This document shows positions 28,352-37,309 of a stretch of 64,000 bases of DNA, piece after piece. The stretch comes from an uncultured Pseudomonas sp. (GTDB lineage: Bacteria; Pseudomonadota; Gammaproteobacteria; Pseudomonadales; Pseudomonadaceae). The stretch spans positions 86,897 through 150,896 of the forward strand of contig NZ_CAMPHI010000007.1 of the NCBI RefSeq assembly GCF_946885955.1, in the 5' to 3' direction. Under the pieces are notes generated by a model. That model did no database searches. It had not been told where the DNA came from and worked only from the letters and a program-made list of their open reading frames with translations. A program made the translations under genes and the position numbers. How positions within the stretch are numbered: the stretch's first letter is position 1; each line of letters opens with the position of its first letter.

Positions 28352-29536
28352 TCATAGTGGCCGAGTGCCGAGCCCCATGGCCTGGCGGGCGAACCAACGC
28401 TTGGCCGGCGGCAATAAATCGAGGCCGAGCAAACCGAGGTTGCGCCCCGCGGCGAGCAACGGCTCGCCGCTGCCGAACAGACGCGTGACCCGATCGGAGA
28501 AACCCACGGTGAGCTGCTGGTCGCTTTGCTGGTTCTGCACGTAACGCTGCAACGTGGCGAAGTCGCCCAGCGGCGCGCTGCCGCCCAGCAGCGTTTGCGC
28601 CAGCGCCAGAGTATCGCGCAGCGACAGGTTATAGCCCTGCCCGGCGATCGGATGCAGGCTGTGCGCGGCATTGCCCAGCACCACCAGATGCGGCCGGACC
28701 TGTTCCTGCGCCTCGATCAGCGCCAGCGGATAAAGGTGGCGCTTGCCGACCTGGCGCAAGGCGCCGAGCCGATAACCAAAGGCCTGCTGCAGCTCATCAA
28801 GAAACGCCCGGTCGCTCAGCGCCAGCAAGCGCTCGGCATCGCTCGAGGCGCGGGTCCAGACCAGTGCACAACGGTTGTCCGCCAATGGCAACAGGGCCAT
28901 CGGCCCCTGCTCGGTAAAACGCTCGAAAGCTTGGCCGTTGTGGCCGTATTCGGGGCTGACGTTGGCGATCAGCGCGCTCTGCCCGTAAGGCGTATGGCTG
29001 ACGCCGATACCCAGTTGCTCGCGCAGCGCGGAACGCCCGCCGTCGGCAAGAATCGCCAGCTCGCAGTGCAGTCTGGATTGATCGTTGAGGGTCAAGCGAT
29101 AGCCGGCGTCGCCCGCTTGCATATGAATCACTTCAGCCGGGCTGTGCCAGGTGACCACCTGCGGGTCCAGGGCATGCCACAAGCACTCGCCGAGCCAGGC
29201 GTTCTCGACCACGTAGCCGAGCGCCGGCACACCTTCGTCCTGGGCGCTCAGACGCGCAGCGGCGAAGCGCCCGCGATCGGACACATGGATCTGCATGATC
29301 GGCTCGGCATGCTGAGCGATCCGCTGCCACAGGCCGAGCTGCTGATAGATCTGTCGGGTGCCGAACGACAGCGCCGTCGAACGCGCGTCGTAGCTCGGTT
29401 GATAGCCGGCGCCGGGGGTGAAGGGCTCGATCAGCGCAATCCGCCAGCCGCGCGCGCGCGCGCCTTCCTGCAAGGCCAGAGCCAGGCTGGCACCGACCAG
29501 GCCGCCACCAACGATCGCCAGCTCGACCTGCTGCAT
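28352..29536 (-). CDS. ubiH: 2-octaprenyl-6-methoxyphenyl hydroxylase
   Basis: 394-residue FAD monooxygenase: VELAIVGGGLVGASLALALQ at the N-terminus, ELAILADGGRSALREQLG in the middle, and LVVLGNAAHSLHPIAGQGYN for flavin ribose binding. The stretch SYDARSTALSFGTRQIYQQL is typical of UbiH. It stands after pepP (3-base gap) and before the second hydroxylase gene (31-base gap), the order found in many gammaproteobacteria (ygfB-pepP-ubiH-ubiI). Confidence 0.93.
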   Translation of the reverse strand: MQQVELAIVGGGLVGASLALALQEGARARGWRIALIEPFTPGAGYQPSYDARSTALSFGTRQIYQQLGLWQRIAQHAEPIMQIHVSDRGRFAAARLSAQDEGVPALGYVVENAWLGECLWHALDPQVVTWHSPAEVIHMQAGDAGYRLTLNDQSRLHCELAILADGGRSALREQLGIGVSHTPYGQSALIANVSPEYGHNGQAFERFTEQGPMALLPLADNRCALVWTRASSDAERLLALSDRAFLDELQQAFGYRLGALRQVGKRHLYPLALIEAQEQVRPHLVVLGNAAHSLHPIAGQGYNLSLRDTLALAQTLLGGSAPLGDFATLQRYVQNQQSDQQLTVGFSDRVTRLFGSGEPLLAAGRNLGLLGLDLLPPAKRWFARQAMGLGTRPL

Positions 29537-29539
29537 GAG

Positions 29540-30874
29540 TTAGGCCGCCTCGGTGCGGGCTGCGGCCATCAGCGCTTCGATCTCGGCGACGGTTTTCGGC
29601 ACACCCTCGGTGAGAATTTCGCAGCCGGTCTTGGTCACCACCACGTCGTCCTCGATGCGCACGCCGATGCCGCGCCATTTCTTCGCCACATTGAGGTTGT
29701 CGACGGCGACATAGATACCCGGCTCGACGGTCATTGCCATGCCGACCTCGAGTACCCGCCATTCGCCGCCGACCTTGTAATCGCCGACATCGTGCACATC
29801 CATGCCCAGCCAATGGCCGACCCGGTGCATATAGAACGGTTTGTAGGCCTCGCTGGCAATCAGCTCGTCGACCTCGCCCTGGAGCAGCCCCAACTCGACC
29901 AGGCCGGCGGTGATTACTCGCACCGCGGCCTCGTGGGCTTCGTTCCAGTGCTTGCCCGGTGCGATCTGCTTGAACGCCTCTTCCTGGGACGCCAGCACCA
30001 GCTCGTAGATGGCCTTCTGTTCGGCGGAAAACTTGCCGCTGACCGGAAAGGTGCGGGTGATGTCGCTGGCGTAGCAGTCGATCTCACAGGCCGCGTCGAT
30101 CAATACCAGATCGCCGTCCTTGAGCGCTGCGTCGTTCTCGCGGTAATGCAGGATGCAGGCGTTCTTGCCGGCAGCGACGATCGAGCCGTAGGCCGGCATC
30201 TTCGCCCCGCCCTTGCGGAACTCGTAATCCAGCTCGGCCTCCAGGTGATACTCGTACAACCCGGCGCGGCTGGTCTGCATCGCCCGCACATGGGCACGCG
30301 CGGAAATCTCCGCGGCCTCGCGCATGACCTTGACCTCCGCCGCGCTCTTGTACAGACGCATATCGTGCAGCAGATGATCGAGGGCCACGAACTCGTTGGG
30401 CGGCGAGGCACCCTGGCGCGCCTTGGAGCGGATCACGTTGATCCACTCCATCAGGTGGCGATCGAATTCCTGGTTGGTGCCCATGGCGTAATAGACCCGC
30501 TCACGGCCTTCGATCAGCCCGGGGAGGATGTCGTCGATATCGCCGATGGGGAAGGCATCGTCGGCGCCGTACTGGCTGATCGCGCCGTCCTGACCGGCAC
30601 GCAGGCCATCCCACAATTCGCGCTCGGGGTCACGCTCGCGACAGAACAGCACGTACTCGCCATGCTCGCGCCCCGGAATCAGCGCGATCACCGCCTCCGG
30701 CTCGGGGAAACCGGACAGGTACTGGAAGTCGCTGTCCTGCCGATAGACGTGCTCGACGTCGCGGTTGCGGATATACACCGGCGCCGCCGGCAGAATCGCG
30801 ATGCTGTTGGGTTCCATCTGCGCCATCAGCGCCTTGCGCCGACGGGCGTATTCCGACTTGGGGATGCTGATCAT
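29540..30874 (-). CDS. pepP: Xaa-Pro aminopeptidase
   Basis: 444 residues. Removes N-terminal residues preceding proline. The N-terminal domain (about 1-170) is followed by the pita-bread catalytic fold with all five metal ligands visible: Asp in LVLIDAACEIDCYASDITRT (two Asp), His in HRVGHWLGMDVHD, Glu in TVEPGIYV, and Glu in GVRIEDDVVVT. Start MISIPKSEYARRRKAL is standard for the family. Confidence 0.96.
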   Translation of the reverse strand: MISIPKSEYARRRKALMAQMEPNSIAILPAAPVYIRNRDVEHVYRQDSDFQYLSGFPEPEAVIALIPGREHGEYVLFCRERDPERELWDGLRAGQDGAISQYGADDAFPIGDIDDILPGLIEGRERVYYAMGTNQEFDRHLMEWINVIRSKARQGASPPNEFVALDHLLHDMRLYKSAAEVKVMREAAEISARAHVRAMQTSRAGLYEYHLEAELDYEFRKGGAKMPAYGSIVAAGKNACILHYRENDAALKDGDLVLIDAACEIDCYASDITRTFPVSGKFSAEQKAIYELVLASQEEAFKQIAPGKHWNEAHEAAVRVITAGLVELGLLQGEVDELIASEAYKPFYMHRVGHWLGMDVHDVGDYKVGGEWRVLEVGMAMTVEPGIYVAVDNLNVAKKWRGIGVRIEDDVVVTKTGCEILTEGVPKTVAEIEALMAAARTEAA

Positions 30875-30905
30875 GAGCGACTCGGTCAGGTCAAACGAAT
30901 AAGGG

Positions 30906-31460
30906 TCAATGCAGCGACGGCTTGGCGGCCGGTGCGACGGGCTTGGCGCATTCGCTGAACAGCAACAGCGGCGCGACGCGCAGGTATTCCATCACCTCCA
31001 TATAATCGTTCTCGCCGTCCTCGGATTCATCCAGGGCATTCTGCACCTGGGCGATGGCCGAAAGGTCCTGCAACACTTCCATCGCTTCGCTGCTCAGCGC
31101 GGTGTCGCGGGCGGTCAGTCCGAAACCGCCTAGGAAGCCCTGGCACCACTGGCCCAAGGCACTGGCGCGCTCCTGAAGCGGCGCGTCGTCACCGGGCAGC
31201 AGCAACACGATGGTGACGTCGCTGCCGGACAGCTCGGTCTTGACCATTTCCTGCAGCCCGATCAGCGCCTGGCGCACATTGTCCTGCGGCGCGGCGCCAA
31301 GCAATTCGGCGGCGTCGACCAGCCAGGGGTCGATCTCGAAGCCGGCACCGGCGCAGCTGCGGCCCAATAACAGGCCATGTAATTCCGCGGGAGAGACGGG
31401 ATGACCGCTACTGGCGAGCAGCGCGGCAAAAGCGGCATAGGGTGAACTTGAAGTCGGCAT
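30906..31460 (-). CDS. UPF0149 (YgfB/YecA) family protein
   Basis: 184 residues, all helical, with [15 protein letters not shown] and the closing [20 protein letters not shown] that mark YgfB. First gene of the ygfB-pepP-ubiH-visC unit. In P. aeruginosa YgfB is reported to dampen expression of a peptidoglycan-recycling amidase (established for that protein; assumed here by similarity). The start [20 protein letters not shown] is preferred over one nine codons upstream by comparison with remembered homologues; the ribosome-binding site is weak. Confidence 0.9.
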   Translation of the reverse strand: MPTSSSPYAAFAALLASSGHPVSPAELHGLLLGRSCAGAGFEIDPWLVDAAELLGAAPQDNVRQALIGLQEMVKTELSGSDVTIVLLLPGDDAPLQERASALGQWCQGFLGGFGLTARDTALSSEAMEVLQDLSAIAQVQNALDESEDGENDYMEVMEYLRVAPLLLFSECAKPVAPAAKPSLH

Positions 31461-31617
31461 AAGATAACTAGGCGCTTCGCTGCGCAATCACTAGAATGGA
31501 GGCCACGTATCCTAGCACCGGCAGGCGCGCCAAGACCATCCGAGCCCGCCGACAGGTTTGACCTATTCCGGGGACAAGCCTATATAGTCCGGTCATTCCT
31601 TGCCTTAGCGAGCCCCC

Positions 31618-31824
31618 ATGGAAGACGCCGACCTGCAAGCCCTCACGACCAAACTGGAGCAACTGATCCAGCGTGTCGAGCAGCTTAAAGCGCACAACCG
31701 ACTGCTTCTGGCGAATGAAAAGACCTGGCGCGAAGAGCGCGCTCATCTGATCGAAAAGAACGAAATGGCCCGGCATAAGGTCGAATCCATGATTTCGCGC
31801 CTGAAAGCTCTGGAGCAGGACTAA
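31618..31824 (+). CDS. TIGR02449 coiled-coil protein, partner of ZapA
   Basis: 68 residues, one continuous amphipathic helix (LTTKLEQLIQRVEQLKAHNR then EERAHLIEKNEMARHKVE). Its stop overlaps the zapA start (TAATG). A small coiled-coil protein coupled to zapA resembles ZauP of Caulobacter, which works with ZapA on the division ring; that role is an inference here. It is divergent from the ygfB-like gene. Confidence 0.88.
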   Translation: MEDADLQALTTKLEQLIQRVEQLKAHNRLLLANEKTWREERAHLIEKNEMARHKVESMISRLKALEQD

Positions 31825-32132
31825 TGACCCAGCCGAACACAGTCACCGTACAGATCCTCGATAAAGAATATTGCATCACTTGCCCGGCCACCGAGCGCGC
31901 CAACCTGGAGAGCGCCGCACGCTATCTGGACGGCAAGATGCGCGAGATCCGCTCGAGCGGCAAAGTCATCGGCGCCGACCGCGTCGCCGTGATGGCCGCG
32001 CTGAACATCACTCACGACCTGCTGCACAAGCAGCAGCACCTCGACCAGCAAGCCACCTCGACCCGCGACCATGTGCGCGACCTGCTGGTGCGCGTCGACC
32101 ACGCCCTGGCCAGCGACACGGACAGTGTCTGA
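31824..32132 (+). CDS. zapA: Cell division protein ZapA
   Basis: 102 residues. Bundles FtsZ filaments at the division site. TVTVQILDKEYCITCPATER with ERANLESAARYLDGKMREIR and the C-terminal coiled coil (ALNITHDLLHKQQHLDQQ) are diagnostic. Upstream coiled-coil gene, downstream 6S RNA and ygfA: the common gammaproteobacterial arrangement. Confidence 0.96.
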   Translation: MTQPNTVTVQILDKEYCITCPATERANLESAARYLDGKMREIRSSGKVIGADRVAVMAALNITHDLLHKQQHLDQQATSTRDHVRDLLVRVDHALASDTDSV

Positions 32133-32151
32133 TCGCAACGGCGAAGGATTC

Positions 32152-32160
32152 GGGTATACT
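32152..32160 (+). promoter_or_regulatory. Extended -10 promoter of 6S RNA
   Basis: GGGTATACT ends 7-8 bases before the predicted 6S RNA start; TATACT is a strong sigma-70 -10 box. Confidence 0.6.
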
Positions 32161-32167
32161 CGCTCCA

Positions 32168-32344
32168 GCTCCCTGAAGTGTGCGCCAGTTGGTGATGTCC
32201 CTGAGCCGATACGCACAAACCCGGGGGTTGCAAGTTGAGGCCGGTGTGCATGTCCGCCTGACGGAAAGCCTGAACGTCTCCTGCAACCTCCACCTTGAAC
32301 TCTCGGGTTCAAGGGCTAAGCCGACAGCGGCACGTCGGGGAGTC
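32168..32344 (+). ncRNA. ssrS: 6S RNA
   Basis: Lies between zapA and ygfA, its usual place. The ends pair (CTCCCTGAAGTG near the 5' end with CACGTCGGGGAG near the 3' end). The interior has the conserved segments GTCCCTGAGCCGATACGCAC and GGTTCAAGGGCTAAGCCGAC remembered from Pseudomonas 6S RNA. It imitates an open promoter and binds sigma-70 RNA polymerase in stationary phase. Ends are approximate to a few bases. Confidence 0.93.
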
Positions 32345-32388
32345 ACTCTTTCCTGCCTATGGCCCCTTCTTGGCGATAGGACGCCTAC

Positions 32389-32991
32389 ATGACCATACTC
32401 GAAACCCACAACCTGTCCCGCGCACAGCTGCGTCGCATGCTCCGCCAACGGCGCAAGGCGCTCGGCACAGCCGCTCAGCACCTGGCGGCGCGCGCGTTGT
32501 ATCGGCAATTGGCGCAACACCCGCTGTTTCGCCGGGCGCGACATGTCGCCCTGTACCTGCCCAATGACGGCGAGATCGATCCGCGCCCACTGCTGCGGGC
32601 GGCCCAGCGTCGCGGCAAAGCCACGTACCTTCCAGTGCTCAATGCCTGGCCGCGCAGCAAGATGGTGTTTCAGCGTGTGCGCCCAGACGAACGCCTGAGC
32701 GCCAACCGTTTCGGCATCCCCGAGCCCCGCTACAACCCCAAGCGACAACGTAAAGTCTGGGCCCTGGACCTGGTCTTGATGCCCCTCGTGGGCTTCGATC
32801 GCTTCGGCGGACGCCTGGGGATGGGCGGTGGTTTCTATGACCGCAGCCTGGCCTACCGTAAAATGCGCAAAAAATGGCACAAACCGACGCTATTGGGCCT
32901 GGCGCACGAATGCCAGCAGGTCGATCGATTGGTCATGGCTAGCTGGGATATGCCGCTGGCGGCAACAGTGACGGGCAAAGGCTGGTATTGA
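32389..32991 (+). CDS. ygfA: 5-formyltetrahydrofolate cyclo-ligase
   Basis: 200 residues. Converts 5-formyl-THF to 5,10-methenyl-THF with ATP. Conserved parts: RAQLRRMLRQRRKAL at the start, VALYLPNDGEIDPRPLL, and the ATP/Mg site DLVLMPLVGFDRFGGRLGMG with GGGFYDR. It is probably co-transcribed with, or processed from, the 6S RNA transcript, as in E. coli. Confidence 0.95.
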   Translation: MTILETHNLSRAQLRRMLRQRRKALGTAAQHLAARALYRQLAQHPLFRRARHVALYLPNDGEIDPRPLLRAAQRRGKATYLPVLNAWPRSKMVFQRVRPDERLSANRFGIPEPRYNPKRQRKVWALDLVLMPLVGFDRFGGRLGMGGGFYDRSLAYRKMRKKWHKPTLLGLAHECQQVDRLVMASWDMPLAATVTGKGWY

Positions 32992-32999
32992 GAATGGAT

Positions 33000-33022
33000 G
33001 GCGCCGCGCTCCCTGCGGCGCC
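33000..33022. terminator. Hairpin between ygfA and the small membrane protein gene
   Basis: GGCGCCGC, 7-base loop, GCGGCGCC: a perfect 8-bp stem between convergent genes. It lacks a T-run, so termination is only suggested by position. Confidence 0.45.
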
Positions 33023-33030
33023 CGACAGAC

Positions 33031-33165
33031 TCACTCAGCAGTACGTGGCTGGCTGGTCGGTAGCTCGTTTTGACGGTCCCACTGGCTCTGGGTGTAACCC
33101 GTGGTTACCACGCCCAGGCTGAACAGAATCACCAAAATCCAAAGCAGATCAGGTTTACGTTTCAT
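33031..33165 (-). CDS. 44-residue single-pass membrane protein
   Basis: A short gene: MKRKPDLLWILVILFSLGVV starts the protein, followed by TTGYTQSQWDRQNELP and a polar tail to RTAE. Two basic residues, then one hydrophobic segment (about 7-22) and a polar C-terminus suggest an inner-membrane protein with its tail outside. GGGAGG stands 7 bases before the ATG, a strong site, which is the main reason to call it real. No family is recognised. It is convergent with ygfA and divergent from the EVE-domain gene. Confidence 0.75.
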   Translation of the reverse strand: MKRKPDLLWILVILFSLGVVTTGYTQSQWDRQNELPTSQPRTAE

Positions 33166-33279
33166 TTAATGCCTCCCCCTAAAGGCATGAGCGCACGGTT
33201 GATCCGCACGGCAATTATTGTTTTCGAGCCTACTGCACACTCGGTCCGCTTCAAGGACCGGCTATCTGGAGCAAAGTTC

Positions 33280-33729
33280 ATGCCCTATTGGCTGATGAAG
33301 TCGGAACCCGATGAGTTGTCGATCCACGAGCTGCAGAGGCTGGGTCGAACCCGCTGGGATGGGGTGCGCAATTACCAGGCGCGCAACTTCATGCGCAGCA
33401 TGCAGCAGGGCGACCTGTTCTTCTTCTATCATTCCAGCTGCCCCGAACCGGGTATCGCCGGTATCGCCAGGATAGACAGCCCGGCGTATGCCGACCCGAC
33501 CGCGCTCGATCCCGATAGCCATTACTTCGACGCCAAGGCGAGCGCCGAGAAAAACCCCTGGAGCGCAGTCGACGTCGCGTTCGTGGAAGCGTTTACGCGA
33601 GTCCTGACCCTGACCGAATTGAAGGCACAGAGCGCCTTGCAGGAATTGCCACTGGTGCAAAAGGGTAGCCGTCTGTCGGTTATGCCCGTCGACGGTGCAC
33701 AATGGACGGCGATCCTCGCTATCCGCTGA
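33280..33729 (+). CDS. EVE domain protein
   Basis: 149 residues. YWLMKSEPDELSIHELQRLG, WDGVRNYQARNFMRSMQQGD and FFFYHSSCPEPGIAGIARI are hallmarks of the EVE (thymocyte nuclear protein 1) family, a PUA-like fold believed to bind modified bases in nucleic acid. The ATG at 33280 has TGGAG 8 bases upstream; the longer open frame begins in non-conserved sequence. Confidence 0.93.
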   Translation: MPYWLMKSEPDELSIHELQRLGRTRWDGVRNYQARNFMRSMQQGDLFFFYHSSCPEPGIAGIARIDSPAYADPTALDPDSHYFDAKASAEKNPWSAVDVAFVEAFTRVLTLTELKAQSALQELPLVQKGSRLSVMPVDGAQWTAILAIR

Positions 33730-33784
33730 GATAGCGCCGCATTCGTTGTGCTATTAAAACAGGTGAGCCTCTGCGAGATCATTT

Positions 33785-35638
33785 ATGTTGCGGCGTTCCC
33801 TGTCCCCATGGCCAGCCCGCTTAGCGCTGGTCGCCATGCTACTCGCCCTGAGCCTCGCCAGCCTGTTGCTGCGCCAGCAGCTGTTGCGCAATCAGGAACA
33901 GCGCATCGCCGAACGCGTCGATTTCCAGGCCCACAGTCTGGCCCGGCAACTGGAGAGCAGCCTGATCGAGCAGGTCGATGGCCTCGGTCGACTGGCGTTG
34001 CTATGGAACTACCGCGGGCGTATCCCGTTCGACGAGTGGACACTCGACAGTCGCTTCTCCCTGCACAACTTCAAAGGCTACCAGTCGATTCAGTGGCTGG
34101 GGCCGGACCTGAGCATGCGCTGGGTCGAACCCTTGAAGGGCAATGAGGCGGCGCAGCAGTTTCGGCTCACCCCCGAACACCCCAATTACCCACTGGCGAT
34201 GCGCGCCAAAGATACCGGTGAACCGCGCTTCTCCAATAGTTTCTCGCTGGTCCAGGGCGGCCGCGGATTCATTCTCTATACGCCGCTGTATATCGCCGAT
34301 GACCGCAATGAGCAGGCCTTCGATGGCTTTATCCAGGGGGTCTTTCGCGTCGAAGACCTGATGGACGAACTGCTCCGCAACCTCGATAGCGGCGATTTCC
34401 ATGCGGCACTGCTCGAGGCCGGACGACCGATCTACCGGCATGAACCAGGCCAGGCAGACAAAACCCTGCAGCAGGATATCCCCCTGCATTTGCTGAACAA
34501 CACGAGCTTCACCCTACGCCTGACACCGACCGACAGCCTGGTGCAACGACTGACCACTCCGTTACCGGAAATGGTGTTCGCCGCGAGCCTGGTGATCAGC
34601 CTGCTGTTGGTTGCTGCCCTGGCACTGGCCCTGCAGAACACCCGTCGGGCCAACGCCCTGCAGAGCAGCAACCGCCGCCTGAACGCCGAAGTCGCGCAGC
34701 GCGAGCAGATCGAGCAGATTCTGCGCGACAGCCGCGAGCGCCTGCAGCTGGTGCTCGACCTCAGCGATTCCAGTCGCGATGGCTTGTTCATCATCGACCC
34801 GCACACCCGCGATATCCTGCACATGAACAAGGCCATGCACGACAGCCTCGGCTACAGCGCGCAAGCCTTCGGCCAACTGCTCAAGGACGACCCGGAACAA
34901 CTGCTCACAGGCTTCCATGAGTGGCTGGAAAGCGTACGGCAGGCTCAGCGGAATCAACAATCACCGATTTTTCAACGAGAAATGCGCAGGCTCGACGGCA
35001 GCTACCAAGCAGCGGAAATCAGCGCCCACTTGATGATGGTGAACCAGCGCGAATACCTGATCGGGGTTTCCCGCGACAACCGCGAGCGCCTGCAAGTCGA
35101 GGCGCAACTGCAGCGCCTGTCGCAGCAGGACGGCTTGACCAGCCTGTACAACCGACGCTTCTTCGACAGCCAGCTGGCCAGCGAATGGCGGCGCTTGCGC
35201 CGACACAACGCCACGCTGACGCTGCTGATGCTCGATATCGATTACTTCAAGGCGTACAACGACCAGTTTGGCCACCTGGCCGGCGACGATGCCCTGCAGC
35301 AGGTCGCCGAGCTGCTGCAGAAATGCCTGCAACGCGAAGGCGATGTGGCCTGCCGCTACGGCGGCGAGGAATTTGCGATCATCCTGGCCAATACCGACGT
35401 ACAAGGCGGGGCTTATGTCGCCAGTCAGATTCATCGGCGGCTGGCCGCCTTGAATATTCCCCACTCCGCCAGCCCGATCGGTCGTATTACCCTGAGTATT
35501 GGTCAGGCCACCATCGAACCGACCCAGGACAACCAGCCCTATGTGCTGATCGCGCGCAGCGACCAGGCGCTCTATCAGGCCAAGCACCAAGGCCGCAACC
35601 GCACCTGCGAATGGAGCCTGGACATGGCCGAGAGCTGA
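33785..35638 (+). CDS. Membrane diguanylate cyclase: CHASE-PAS-GGDEF
   Basis: 617 residues. First membrane segment at about 10-30 and second at about 258-282 (VFAASLVISLLLVAALALAL) enclose a periplasmic CHASE sensor domain (GYQSIQWLGPDLSMRWVEP, FILYTPLYI). A PAS domain follows (about 325-430), then the GGDEF domain: DGLTSLYNRRFFD, MLDIDYFKAYNDQFGHLAGD, and the active-site GGEEF at 526-530. An RxxD inhibitory site (REGD) lies five residues before it, so the enzyme should make c-di-GMP and be product-inhibited. The ligand sensed by CHASE is unknown. Confidence 0.93.
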   Translation: MLRRSLSPWPARLALVAMLLALSLASLLLRQQLLRNQEQRIAERVDFQAHSLARQLESSLIEQVDGLGRLALLWNYRGRIPFDEWTLDSRFSLHNFKGYQSIQWLGPDLSMRWVEPLKGNEAAQQFRLTPEHPNYPLAMRAKDTGEPRFSNSFSLVQGGRGFILYTPLYIADDRNEQAFDGFIQGVFRVEDLMDELLRNLDSGDFHAALLEAGRPIYRHEPGQADKTLQQDIPLHLLNNTSFTLRLTPTDSLVQRLTTPLPEMVFAASLVISLLLVAALALALQNTRRANALQSSNRRLNAEVAQREQIEQILRDSRERLQLVLDLSDSSRDGLFIIDPHTRDILHMNKAMHDSLGYSAQAFGQLLKDDPEQLLTGFHEWLESVRQAQRNQQSPIFQREMRRLDGSYQAAEISAHLMMVNQREYLIGVSRDNRERLQVEAQLQRLSQQDGLTSLYNRRFFDSQLASEWRRLRRHNATLTLLMLDIDYFKAYNDQFGHLAGDDALQQVAELLQKCLQREGDVACRYGGEEFAIILANTDVQGGAYVASQIHRRLAALNIPHSASPIGRITLSIGQATIEPTQDNQPYVLIARSDQALYQAKHQGRNRTCEWSLDMAES

Positions 35639-35646
35639 GCGGCTCC

Positions 35647-36066
35647 CTACTGAATGATCAGGTTGTTGAACAGTAGATCTTCCACCAGCGGCTTGCCCTC
35701 CTCCTGGGTCAGCACGTCCTGCACCTGCTTGAGTGCTTCGGCGCGCAGGGTTTCCTTGGCCTCGGGCGCATTCATCGACGCCTCGGTCTGCGCGGAAAAC
35801 AACATGACCAACTGATTGCGGATCAGCGGTTCATGGTGTTTCACCGCGGCCTCGGCCTCCGCGCCGGTGACCCGTAGGGAAATATCCGCCTTGAAGAATT
35901 TCAGCTTCGGCCCCGTACCGAAATTGCCGACCAACGCCGGAAACAGGCTGATATAGGCCACTACAGGGGCGGCAGCCGCTTCGCCTTCTTCGGCTTTTTC
36001 ATGTTCCTCGGCCTGCGCCAACGACGACAGGCAAAGGGCGAACAGCAATACGATCCAGACTTTCAC
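35647..36066 (-). CDS. FliL-like flagellar basal-body-associated protein
   Basis: 139 residues starting at GTG (36066) with GGAGG about 9 bases upstream. N-terminal hydrophobic signal (KVWIVLLFALCLSSLAQA), an acidic linker, then a FliL-type domain (YISLFPALVGNFG, LKFFKADISLRV, NQLVMLFSAQT, LVEDLLFNNLIIQ). It is probably a paralogue of the main FliL; no flagellar genes are near. Its neighbour is a diguanylate cyclase gene, convergent with it, so a link to motility control is possible but unproven. Confidence 0.85.
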   Translation of the reverse strand: MKVWIVLLFALCLSSLAQAEEHEKAEEGEAAAAPVVAYISLFPALVGNFGTGPKLKFFKADISLRVTGAEAEAAVKHHEPLIRNQLVMLFSAQTEASMNAPEAKETLRAEALKQVQDVLTQEEGKPLVEDLLFNNLIIQ

Positions 36067-36223
36067 AGGGGCGTTTCCTCCAGGGCTCGAGCCATAGCAT
36101 AGCCACAGCGGGGCGCTGGCCCAAGCCCTGTGCTTATGCACATGCATCATGGCCAACCATGCTCGTTGACCACAGGCCCCTCCTACCTAAACTGCTAGGC
36201 CACACCCGCAGAGGAATAGCTCG

Positions 36224-37201
36224 ATGAAAGCCATGCTGTGCAAAGCCTTCGGCCCAGCCGAAACCCTGGTACTGGAAGAAGTTGCCAGCCCCGAAGCGAA
36301 GAAGACCGAAGTCCTCCTTGAAGTGCATGCGGCCGGGGTCAACTTTCCCGACACCCTGATTATCGAGGGCAAATATCAGTTCAAACCGCCCTTCCCGTTT
36401 TCACCTGGCGGCGAGGCCGCAGGCGTGGTCACCGTGGTGGGTGAAAAGGTCAGCCACCTGAAAGTCGGCGACCGGGTGATGGCGCTGACCGGCTGGGGCA
36501 GCTTCGCCGAGGAAGTCGCGGTACCCGGCTATAACGTCATGCCGATTCCCGCGAGCATGGATTTTTCCACCGCCGCCGCGTTCGGCATGACTTACGGCAC
36601 CTCGATGCACGCCCTCAAGCAGCGCGCCAACCTGCAACCGGGGGAAACCCTGCTGGTGCTCGGTGCCTCCGGCGGCGTCGGCCTGGCCGCGGTGGAAATC
36701 GGCAAAGCCATGGGCGCCAGAGTGATCGCCGCGGCGAGCAGCGCCGAGAAGCTGGAAGTGGCCAAAGCCGCTGGCGCCGACGAGTTGATCAACTACAGCG
36801 AGAGCAGCCTGAAGGACGAGGTCAAGCGCCTGACCAATGGTCAGGGTGCCGACGTGATCTACGACCCGGTGGGCGGCGACCTGTTCGATCAAGCCATCCG
36901 TAGCATCGCCTGGAACGGCCGCCTGCTGGTGGTGGGGTTCGCCAGCGGACGCATCCCCGAGTTACCGGTCAATCTGACTCTGCTCAAAGGTGCCGCAGTG
37001 GTTGGCGTATTCTGGGGCGCATTCGCCCAGCGTCAGCCGCAGGACAATGCCGCCAACTTCCAGCAGCTGTTCACCTGGCACAGCGAGGGCAAACTCAAAC
37101 CCCTGGTTTCGCAAACGTTCCCGCTGCAGCAGACTGCCGCCGCGATCGACACCCTGGGTCAACGCAAGGCGGTGGGCAAGGTCGTGGTTCAGGTCCGCTA
37201 A
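36224..37201 (+). CDS. NADPH:quinone oxidoreductase family protein (MDR)
   Basis: 325-residue medium-chain reductase without zinc ligands: GVNFPDTLIIEGKYQFKPPF, SPGGEAAGVVTVVGEKV, the NADPH-binding LVLGASGGVGLAAVEIGKAM and ADVIYDPVGGDLFDQAIRSI. It probably reduces quinones or enones. AGAGGAA lies 7 bases before the ATG. A large stem-loop follows the stop. Confidence 0.9.
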   Translation: MKAMLCKAFGPAETLVLEEVASPEAKKTEVLLEVHAAGVNFPDTLIIEGKYQFKPPFPFSPGGEAAGVVTVVGEKVSHLKVGDRVMALTGWGSFAEEVAVPGYNVMPIPASMDFSTAAAFGMTYGTSMHALKQRANLQPGETLLVLGASGGVGLAAVEIGKAMGARVIAAASSAEKLEVAKAAGADELINYSESSLKDEVKRLTNGQGADVIYDPVGGDLFDQAIRSIAWNGRLLVVGFASGRIPELPVNLTLLKGAAVVGVFWGAFAQRQPQDNAANFQQLFTWHSEGKLKPLVSQTFPLQQTAAAIDTLGQRKAVGKVVVQVR

Positions 37202-37226
37202 GGCCCAGCGGCGGCCGCGGAAGCGA

Positions 37227-37257
37227 CTCGCCAGCTGTCCGTTCGGACACTGGCGAG
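37227..37257. terminator. Long stem-loop after the quinone reductase gene
   Basis: CTCGCCAGCTGTCCG and CGGACACTGGCGAG pair almost fully (one bulged base), loop TT. No T-run follows, so it may be an intrinsic pause, an RNA-stabilising hairpin or an operator. Its core resembles the lux box at 40329. Confidence 0.45.
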
Positions 37258-37309
37258 CCATTGCATGACTTGTTCACACTGGCCCTTTCATTCTCACCAG
37301 GAGTCCGCA

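Noticed and set aside
28321..28671. N-terminal extension of the VisC-like gene
   Set aside because: The flavin-binding motif begins at the ATG at 28320; the extension lies within ubiH in another frame.
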